The notes below the pieces were generated by a model. The model searched no databases, was not told where the DNA came from, and saw only the letters and a program-made list of their open reading frames with translations. Shown here one piece after another: positions 1 to 6,901 of a stretch of 52,207 nt of DNA. Each line of letters opens with the position of its first letter. Within the stretch, counting starts at the first letter, position 1. The stretch spans positions 1 to 52,207 of the forward strand of contig JAFGRT010000068.1 of NCBI GenBank assembly GCA_016935015.1, in the 5' to 3' direction. Made by a program: the position numbers and the translations under genes. The stretch is from Acidobacteriota bacterium. GTDB taxonomy: Bacteria > Acidobacteriota > JAAYUB01.

Positions 1-1759
1 CGAGGGCGGCGGCCATGGCGGCGGCCAGGTGGCGGATGTCCCACTGGGCGTGGGCGTCGCGGCGCAGGCGCATGAAGTGGACCAGCTCGCGGAAATTCAC
101 CTGGAACAGCACCCGGCGGCGATGGGCGTTGGTCAGGATGTAGGGCGCCGCCGGCGGCGACAGCGCGGCCAGCCGCGCCGCCACCGCCGCCGACGCGGCG
201 GCCAGGTCGCGCAACTCGCCGGCCAGGCCCACCGCCTGAATGGAGGGCGGCACGGTGACGCCCAGCGCCGGATCATATTCCTGGACGGTCATGGTGCCCA
301 TGCGGTGGCGCTTGAACTGGGCATAGCACGAGGCGCTCATGACACACTCGAAGGTCACGGTGGCATACTCGAATGCCCGCGGCAGGCCATGATAGGCCCG
401 CAGATGGGCCCGCAACTCCCCGAGAAGGGCGTCTTTTTCCCCGACCGACAGCCTCCGGGCCCAGGCCAGGCAGCGGTCAAAGGAATCCCGGCCCGCTTCG
501 TGGGCCACCGCGGCAAAAATGCGGGCCTCGGCGTCGGCATCGGCGCTCACCAGGCGGCACGAGGGCATTCCGGTCTCCGTGGTTTCCGCAGCCGTTTCAG
601 CCGGCGTCATGCCTCCGGTGTGACACCGCGCGGCCTCCGAGCCGGCGTCCCCGGCCTGTCCCGTCACCTCGACACCGTCTTGCCGCCCCCGGCCCGATCC
701 GAACGTCTCTTCCCAACGGTAATCCAGGCTACGATCCGCAGCGGGAGCCTGCAATTCCAGCCGGTCCCGATCCTTTTCAGGCGTCGAGCCGGCCGCCGGA
801 GCCCCCCCGGTCCCTCCTTCAAGGGCATCCATCCGCCGCCCCGTCGGCCCGATATCAGATATCAGCGAAGCCGGGAATTCCCTCCCGTCAACACGTGTCG
901 CACACGCCCGCCGGACGCCCTCACGGAAAGCCGGCAGGCCGGCCAGGTGGTAGGGCTCGGGCGCGGTATGCTTGATGAGGGAGGGCACGATATCACGCAA
1001 CTCCCGGTAAAGACGGGCGCCGAACTCCTTCACTTCACCCAGGGGATGGGCGGCGGCCTTCTGGATGATACGCTCCAGGTTGCGGGCGTTGGCCGTCATG
1101 CCCAGCTGGGCCTCGGTAGCCAGGCACAGGCAATAGCGGGCGTCCTCCTTGGCCCAGCCGTCCAGGGTGCGGCGCCCCGCCTTCTGCCCAGCCATCTCCG
1201 GATCGGAATCGAAAAAATACGTCTGCAGCCGCTCGTAGAACCGGAAATAGGTCCGGTTCTGACGCTCCACCATGGCCCGAAATTCCTCCTCCACCACCGT
1301 GCCCAGCACTTCCACCGGGGTCACGAAATCACCGTCCAGGGTGATGTAGCGTTGCGATTTTTCGGTGTAGGAACAAAGCCGGAAATGCTCGATGAACTCC
1401 AGCGCCAGGCGGCTGACGCCGAGGATGTCCAGGTTGAAGACGGCATGCTCGGCCACCGAGGCGTGCCCCAGGCCGAAGATAATGGTCTCGTTGGATTTAC
1501 GGGCCCGATCCACCTCGGCACGGGCCACCCGGCGCAGCTCGTTCACCGGCCGAGGATCCCGGCTGATGCGGGCATAGGCCGCCGACAGGGTCTCGGGCGT
1601 CAGGTTGTCGCTGGCGGTGAATTCATCCACGGCGGCCAGCAAGGCCGCTGTTTTTTCCAGGGCGCTCTCCCCGGCCTGACGGCGCAGATCCGTCAGCAGG
1701 CGGCGCATCTCGCGCAGCGTCTCCATGTCCAGGTTCATTCCCGCCAGAATCACTTCCAT
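1..1759 (-). CDS. ThyX-like protein with two degenerate flavin-dependent thymidylate synthase domains (3' end outside window)
   Basis: ThyX makes dTMP from dUMP with FAD, NADPH and methylene-tetrahydrofolate. At least 586 codons are open here, more than twice the usual ThyX (about 220-250 aa), and the frame runs off the window start. Domain 1 (about residues 1-240) has GHASVAEH near residue 95 and an SQRY motif near 135, but the signature RHR is HFR. A 100-residue Pro/Ala/Glu-rich linker follows. Domain 2 (from about 400) has KRHRMGTMTVQEYDP near 483, where RHR is kept but the Ser seven residues further on is Glu. So each half keeps a different part of the RHRX7S signature. I translated the linker by eye and found no stop. 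The ATG at 1759 is preceded by AAAGGATG. It lies 82 nt downstream of ispH, probably in the same operon. Whether it still makes dTMP is uncertain. Confidence 0.8.
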   Translation of the reverse strand, partial: MEVILAGMNLDMETLREMRRLLTDLRRQAGESALEKTAALLAAVDEFTASDNLTPETLSAAYARISRDPRPVNELRRVARAEVDRARKSNETIIFGLGHASVAEHAVFNLDILGVSRLALEFIEHFRLCSYTEKSQRYITLDGDFVTPVEVLGTVVEEEFRAMVERQNRTYFRFYERLQTYFFDSDPEMAGQKAGRRTLDGWAKEDARYCLCLATEAQLGMTANARNLERIIQKAAAHPLGEVKEFGARLYRELRDIVPSLIKHTAPEPYHLAGLPAFREGVRRACATRVDGREFPASLISDIGPTGRRMDALEGGTGGAPAAGSTPEKDRDRLELQAPAADRSLDYRWEETFGSGRGRQDGVEVTGQAGDAGSEAARCHTGGMTPAETAAETTETGMPSCRLVSADADAEARIFAAVAHEAGRDSFDRCLAWARRLSVGEKDALLGELRAHLRAYHGLPRAFEYATVTFECVMSASCYAQFKRHRMGTMTVQEYDPALGVTVPPSIQAVGLAGELRDLAAASAAVAARLAALSPPAAPYILTNAHRRRVLFQVNFRELVHFMRLRRDAHAQWDIRHLAAAMAAAL

Positions 1760-1841
1760 CGTTTCATCCTTTGCACTATCCGCCCGTGAAAGGGTCGGGC
1801 CCGCAACCGCCCCGCCGGACAACCGCCAGAACCGGACCCGG

Positions 1842-2750
1842 TCATTTCCGATCCGGCTCGTTCCCGGCCGGTTTTTCCGGCGCCGCTTCGACTTCCGCTC
1901 CGGCTACCAGGTGGCAGATGGTATGCACCACGTCCCGGATGAGCTCGTCGGGCGTGGAAGCGCCGGCCGAGATGCCGATGGTCGCACAGCCCTCGAACCA
2001 GTCGGCCCGCAGCTCAGCGGCGCTGGGCACTTGGTACGTCCGGGGATTGATGGCGGCGCTCAGTTCCGTCAGGCGACGGGTGTTGGCGCTGGTGAAGGAG
2101 CCGACGATGATCATCACGTCGTTCTCCCGCGGCATCTGCCGGATCTCGTTCTGATGGTCGGTGGTGGGCTTGCAGATGGTGTTCATGAACCGCAATTCCC
2201 GACAAAAGGGGATCAGCCGGTTCAGAATTTGCTGCACCTTTTCGATGTTCTGGGTGGACTGCACCACCACGCCGATCTTCCGATAAGCCCGCCGCCACTC
2301 TCGCAGATCCTCTTCCGTTGAAATCACCAGGGCATGGCTCACCTGGGCGGCGATTCCGCGCACCTCGTCGTGGTTGCGGTCGCCGATGATGACGATGGTA
2401 TACCCTTCATCGGCCAGTTTGCGGACGATGCGGTGGATCTCGATCACCATGGGGCAGGTGGCATCGACGATGCGCAGCCCCCGTTCCTCAGCCTTGCGAT
2501 AGATCTCCGGAACCGTCCCGTGGGCCCGCAGCAACAGCACTCCGTCCCCGATTTCATCGATATCCTCCACGATGCGGATGCCGGCCTGACGAATCTGCTC
2601 CACGACGAATTCATTGTGCACGATGTCTCCCAACATGAAGACATTTTCGTTTTCTTCGGCCGCCTGCAGGGCAATATCGATGGCTCGTTTTACCCCAAAG
2701 CAGAAACCGGCGCTTTTGGCGATGCGGATCCACACAACTCGGTCGCTCAT
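1842..2750 (-). CDS. ispH: 4-hydroxy-3-methylbut-2-enyl diphosphate reductase
   Basis: IspH (LytB) performs the last step of the MEP pathway, reducing HMBPP to IPP and DMAPP with a 4Fe-4S cluster in the cytosol. The 302-residue length is typical. The three cluster cysteines are visible: C17 (GFCFGVKRA), C99 (DATCPM) and C193 (NTICKPT). Substrate-pocket residues are also present: H45 (IVHNEF), H77 (RAHGTVP), H127 and E129 (NHDEV), T166 (QSTQ) and the SFTSANT segment. The start overlaps the stop of the upstream gene by four bases (ATGA), so translation is probably coupled to the transglutaminase-like genes. ispE of the same pathway lies about 20 kb away in this window. Confidence 0.97.
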   Translation of the reverse strand: MSDRVVWIRIAKSAGFCFGVKRAIDIALQAAEENENVFMLGDIVHNEFVVEQIRQAGIRIVEDIDEIGDGVLLLRAHGTVPEIYRKAEERGLRIVDATCPMVIEIHRIVRKLADEGYTIVIIGDRNHDEVRGIAAQVSHALVISTEEDLREWRRAYRKIGVVVQSTQNIEKVQQILNRLIPFCRELRFMNTICKPTTDHQNEIRQMPRENDVMIIVGSFTSANTRRLTELSAAINPRTYQVPSAAELRADWFEGCATIGISAGASTPDELIRDVVHTICHLVAGAEVEAAPEKPAGNEPDRK

Positions 2751-4672
2751 GGTATTTCGACCCGTCCCTTTCCCTGGTCACTGGCCGGTTCCGTCGCGGA
2801 CACCGGTCGGCGCACCATGAACAGCCGGTTCCGCTCGGCACGGAAATCCTGCAGGCGCTGTTGAACTGCCGGGCACTCTGTCAGCGGAATGAACGTTCCC
2901 GCGGTCCGGATTTCCCATTCCAGCCAAACCACGGCGTTTGCCGCCGTCACGCGGCAGGTTCGTTTCAATGAAAAAGTACCGGTGCCGATCTCCTCGTCGG
3001 GAGGAGTATACAGGACTTCCTCTCCCCACGGAAGTCGGATCTCGACCCGCACCCTCTCCATCGACGGCGGCCCCAGGAACACCGGTGTCCGCCGCGCTTC
3101 CTCCGGCCACTCGGGGTAACTGTCCCCGAATGGACTGACCTCCTGAGGCAGCACCAACACCAACGTGCCGGCCTGTTGCGCGGCGGCGCCGGCGACGCGG
3201 AATTCATGGGTGAACTTGAGTTCCGGACTGAATTCCCGTCCGCCGGAGCATTCCGCCTGAAGCTGCCGGGCCCGCGGAAAATGACTCAGGGCGGCCCGCC
3301 GAAACAGATCCGTCACAGCGGCCTCATCGGCGCCAGCCAGAAGCTGCCGGGCCTGCCGGGCGGAAAATCCGCGCAACACCCCACGCACCGTAAATCGGGC
3401 ATCTCCGTCGGCCGCCACATCCACGACCACATTGATGTGGGTCTCATTGCCCATGGACGGCAAGGTTTCCATGACGGCGGCATCCTCGCGAACCACCAGC
3501 CCCCGAGCCTCCGGTCCCTGGGGAATCCATCCCGGCGGCGCCAATGGATCGAGGGGATCCAGCCAGACCGGCTCGCCCGTCTCTGTCGTCACTCGCAGAC
3601 ACAGGCCATTGAACTGCTCCACAGCGGGGACGGACGCATACACTGGCACGAGGGAGCGCTGGATGAACACCGGGACCGCGGGTATCCCCGCCGCCGTCAG
3701 CATGGCGCCCAGGAGCATGGCCTTGTCCTTGGGATCGCCGCATTTGGCGGCCAACACCGCATCGGGGGGGAGAGGGCAGCGACCGGTCGCCCAGAGAGCG
3801 ATATCGTCTGTACGGATCCGGTGATGCACAAAACCGAGGATCTGTTGCCGCACCGCCGGCCGGTCCGGAAGTCCGTCGGTCAGATCCCGGACAAAAGCCG
3901 CCGTCTGCGGGGCGTTCCGCACCTGGGACCAGTAGCTTTCCCGAAATTCCCGCGCCGCCGCGTCCCAATCAGGGAAGGCGGAATAGATCAGGCGGGCGGC
4001 GAGCCACTCGGGCGGGGGCATGGCAGGCTCGCGGGGCAGGGCGGGCAGATCACGGAAGCGGAACGCGTACACATCCTGCTCCTCCAGGCGTGAGACCGCC
4101 ACCAGTGGGGCTTCACCGTGAATGGTTTCATACCGGAACGGCGACGTCGCCGGTACGTAAAAAACCAGTTTGCGATGCTGGAGCGGATCCTCGGTCTGGA
4201 GATACTCCACCCCGCTGAAACCGTCCTTCACGCCGCTGGTCATCCTCTGCCAGCGGACCTCCACCGACTCGCCGACCTTGACCGGCAGGCTCAACACCCG
4301 TTGCCAGAGACGGGCGTCACGCCCGGTGCGGCAACCGTCCGCCGGCTGGAAATCAGTGGCCGCCGGCGCGGTTTCCCGGGCCGTGAATGCACCCTCCGCC
4401 CCATGGATCCCGGCGCGCAATACACCGATCCGTTGATCGGCCGGCCGGAAGGCAAGACGGTAATCACTGAATTTATTTACATTTTTGAGTGCCAGCGGGG
4501 TGTACAGGTGATGAATGTCCTCCACCAGACGGCCGTCAGTCGCCCACCAGAACTGCTTGTGGGAAAAGACGAAAACGCCGCCGGCGTCGGGGGGCGTCGC
4601 GGCCCGGCCGACCCCATACGCGACCATCATGGGCATGAGCAGCCACAACCACACATATCGCCACGTCTTCAT
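2747..4672 (-). CDS. exported DUF3857/transglutaminase-like protein, second of a tandem pair, catalytic residues lost
   Basis: 641 residues with an N-terminal signal peptide (MKTWRYVWLWLLMPMMVAYG, then GRAA), so it is probably periplasmic. An N-terminal beta-rich region of DUF3857 type is followed by a transglutaminase-like core. The family motif GDCKDKA appears as GDPKDKA, with Pro (codon 3731-3733) replacing the catalytic Cys; another Cys lies three residues before it (KCGDP). The family FNH motif is FNG (about 3605), so the catalytic His is also gone. The Asp motif WLDP is kept. The core fold is therefore probably intact but inactive as a classical thiol enzyme. It overlaps the upstream paralogue and the downstream ispH by four bases each (ATGA). 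Function unknown; a binding or scaffolding role is inference. Confidence 0.75.
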   Translation of the reverse strand: MKTWRYVWLWLLMPMMVAYGVGRAATPPDAGGVFVFSHKQFWWATDGRLVEDIHHLYTPLALKNVNKFSDYRLAFRPADQRIGVLRAGIHGAEGAFTARETAPAATDFQPADGCRTGRDARLWQRVLSLPVKVGESVEVRWQRMTSGVKDGFSGVEYLQTEDPLQHRKLVFYVPATSPFRYETIHGEAPLVAVSRLEEQDVYAFRFRDLPALPREPAMPPPEWLAARLIYSAFPDWDAAAREFRESYWSQVRNAPQTAAFVRDLTDGLPDRPAVRQQILGFVHHRIRTDDIALWATGRCPLPPDAVLAAKCGDPKDKAMLLGAMLTAAGIPAVPVFIQRSLVPVYASVPAVEQFNGLCLRVTTETGEPVWLDPLDPLAPPGWIPQGPEARGLVVREDAAVMETLPSMGNETHINVVVDVAADGDARFTVRGVLRGFSARQARQLLAGADEAAVTDLFRRAALSHFPRARQLQAECSGGREFSPELKFTHEFRVAGAAAQQAGTLVLVLPQEVSPFGDSYPEWPEEARRTPVFLGPPSMERVRVEIRLPWGEEVLYTPPDEEIGTGTFSLKRTCRVTAANAVVWLEWEIRTAGTFIPLTECPAVQQRLQDFRAERNRLFMVRRPVSATEPASDQGKGRVEIP

Positions 4673-6577
4673 CGGTCACTCCCGGTCGGTGACGGCCGGC
4701 GCAGCACGACATACGAATGGGCGAACCGATCCGCCGCGTCGCCCAGGGCACAGACGTCGTCATAAAATTCGGCGGCGACCACCGGTCCTTCGCATCGAAA
4801 AAAACCTTCAAACAAGAGGTTACCTTCGGCTACACGGGCAGCCAGTTGCAATTCCAGCGGCCCGCGGCGGAACGCAACATCGTCGGGCAGGGCCACGACG
4901 GCCGCGCCGTCGGGAAGCCGGATCCGCTCCGTGCGCCGGCTGGTCATCCCCGCTTCCAAAAACAGGGGATATGGTTCTTCACGGTCGCAATCCAGCGCTC
5001 CAAACAGTGACTGGAAGATGTCCAGAAAACCGTCGGCCTGTGGGATATGGAACAGCAGATAGTCCCCGGCACCAATGGCATAGTTCGGAAAAGTGAATGA
5101 AACATCCTGCCGGAAAGGGATGGCCAGGTCGCGCCAATCCCCCATCTTGATCGGGCCCGGCTGCGCCACGGAGCAAAATGTTCGCGCCGTTTGCAACCAC
5201 CAGCCGGCCGACTCAAGATCGGGAAACTCCCGGGCCATGCGGCGCAGCATGACGTCGTAATGACCATTCCCTTGGATGGTCGCGTCCGTAAGCAACGTAC
5301 CGTCGTCAGCCAGCCGGGAGAGGGCCTGAATGTGCCCGGTGCTGCGCGACGCCGGCTGTGACGGCACCGACTCGAGTCCGGCGCCCTCCGGCCGCAGACG
5401 CAGGATATGGCGCCCGCCGACATAGCTGTCACCAAACGAGGAGCCCAGACCCAGGGTGGGATCGAGAAAAATCTCACCGCCGTCCGGCAGCCGGACACAG
5501 GTCACAGCCCGGTCGAACGCCAACGCCGGCACCTGGCCGGATGGAGACGGATCAAAGGTCAGGAACGCCTCTTCGCATTCCAGGCCCAGCCGTTGCAGCA
5601 TGGCGATGAGCAGTATGTTCAGATCGCGGCCGGTGCCGGCCCGGCGATCCAGCACGTCGGCGGCGGACGCCGGTTCCTGGAGTGGCGCGATGGGAAATGA
5701 ACCCGGCAGATATTCGATTTCGCCGGAGACAAAACGGTACGCCGCCATGATCCGCGATGGAAGCTCCGTCTTGCCGGCGCTGGTCTGTCGGACCACCTCG
5801 TCCACCGATATATCGGGACTCAATTTGCCGCGGGCCAGCTCCCATGCGGCGCGCGACAATTCGGCCGGTGAGGCAAACGTGCTGACCACCACCCGCCGCG
5901 AGCGGTAAGCGGCATCGAGCATCAGCGCTTCCATTGCCAGCCCGGGCAGCTGCCGCCCCTGCCAGCGGTGCCGGACGACGTCCCCTGCCTGCTCCGAAGA
6001 ATATTCAAGCTCACCACCCTGCACAGCCCAGCGGAGCGGCATACCGGCCGGGGTCCGGATCTCCAGGCTCTTCTCCGCCACCGGATCCGTGTACTGGAAT
6101 AAAAACACGTCGGCGTAATGCGGGCAGGGGTCGCTGCGGCCGTCGTAATGCACCTCGAGTTCCACGATATCCTGCACGTTCAGGACGGAAATGGTGATCA
6201 CCTTGCGGCGAAATTTTTCAAAAATGGTGGGCACGTCCTCTCCCGGACGCCACGGTTCATCTCGGACGGCCACCGTATCCATCCCCCGCACCGACCCGTC
6301 GGGTTGATACACCTTGAGGGTCCGAAGCTCCACGCCGGATTGTCCCAATCGGTAGTGAAACCGTTCCTGCCGGTACTTTTCCACTCCGGCTGCGGACAGC
6401 ACACGCACCCGGCGACGAAAATCCTGCTGCCACGTGCCATCCGGAGCGATCGTCACCGTCACGGTCTCCGTGAGCACCTCGGCATCCGGGATGACGGCGG
6501 CCGATATGGCCGCGCCCGTCAGCAACCATAGCAGGAAAAAAGCGGCGGAGATGCAGCGACCGCGGCGGGTCCGCCAC
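4669..6577 (-). CDS. exported DUF3857/transglutaminase-like protein, first of a tandem pair; start disrupted by an apparent one-base frameshift
   Basis: About 635 residues. DUF3857-like N-terminal half (VRVLSAAGVEKYRQERFHY, VNVQDIVELEVHY) and a transglutaminase-like core. The motif expected as GDCKD reads GTGRDLN (Gly codon 5629-5631 in place of Cys), and FDH/FNH reads FDR (Arg codon 5509-5511 in place of His); LDPT with the Asp remains. The main frame has no ATG, GTG or TTG between the tRNA-Thr gene and a TTG at 6525 inside the hydrophobic segment. The GTG at 6577 in the neighbouring frame encodes MADPPRSLHLRR and would join FFLLWLLTGAAISAA, giving a good signal peptide, if the T6 run at 6536-6541 were T5. 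I therefore give 6577 as start. Downstream paralogue overlaps by ATGA. Confidence 0.7.
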
Positions 6578-6668
6578 CAGCGGACGTCATCCGTCCCGCC
6601 AAGGATCGTACGGCAGGGATGATGAGATGATTCAGACAGGAATAGTCGGAGATCTTCCCCAAGAAAAA

Positions 6669-6744
6669 TGGAGCCAACGAAGGGACTCGAACCCTTGACC
6701 TGACGATTACGAATCGTCTGCTCTACCAGCTGAGCTACGTTGGC
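6669..6744 (-). tRNA. tRNA-Thr (CGU anticodon)
   Basis: 76 nt with the 3' CCA encoded. The acceptor stem GCCAACG pairs with CGTTGGC. The anticodon stem GACGA/TCGTC encloses the loop TTCGTAA, anticodon CGT, reading ACG. The T arm contains GGTTCGAGTCC. A sigma70-type promoter lies just upstream, and the transglutaminase-like/ispH operon follows on the same strand, so read-through is possible. Confidence 0.96.
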
Positions 6745-6757
6745 TCTCAAACAGATC

Positions 6758-6785
6758 ATTCTATCCAAATTTTGAAAATTTACAA
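6758..6785 (-). promoter_or_regulatory. sigma70-type promoter of tRNA-Thr
   Basis: On the minus strand a -35 TTGTAA (6780-6785) and a -10 TAGAAT (6758-6763) are separated by 16 bp in an AT-rich stretch. The -10 ends 13 bp before the tRNA 5' end. It may also drive the operon down to ispH and the ThyX-like gene. Confidence 0.55.
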
Positions 6786-6901
6786 TCCATTTTATGAAAA
6801 AATGAACGGCGCTCCACCGCGAAACATGTGGTTGGAACATGCTGCAGGTACAAGGAATACCCCCCCCCGCTGTTCGCTTCAGTCAAGCCACTTGGGGGCG
6901 A

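Noticed and set aside
29-1789. Plus-strand 586-residue open frame over the ThyX-like gene
   Set aside because: It is a high-GC shadow: composition is Arg/Gly/Ala/His-rich, without domains, while the minus strand has clear ThyX motifs and a ribosome-binding site.
6669-6840. N-terminal extension of the first transglutaminase-like protein through the tRNA
   Set aside because: The residues NVAQLVEQ and KGSSP are the well-known translation of a tRNA gene; the segment is not protein-coding.
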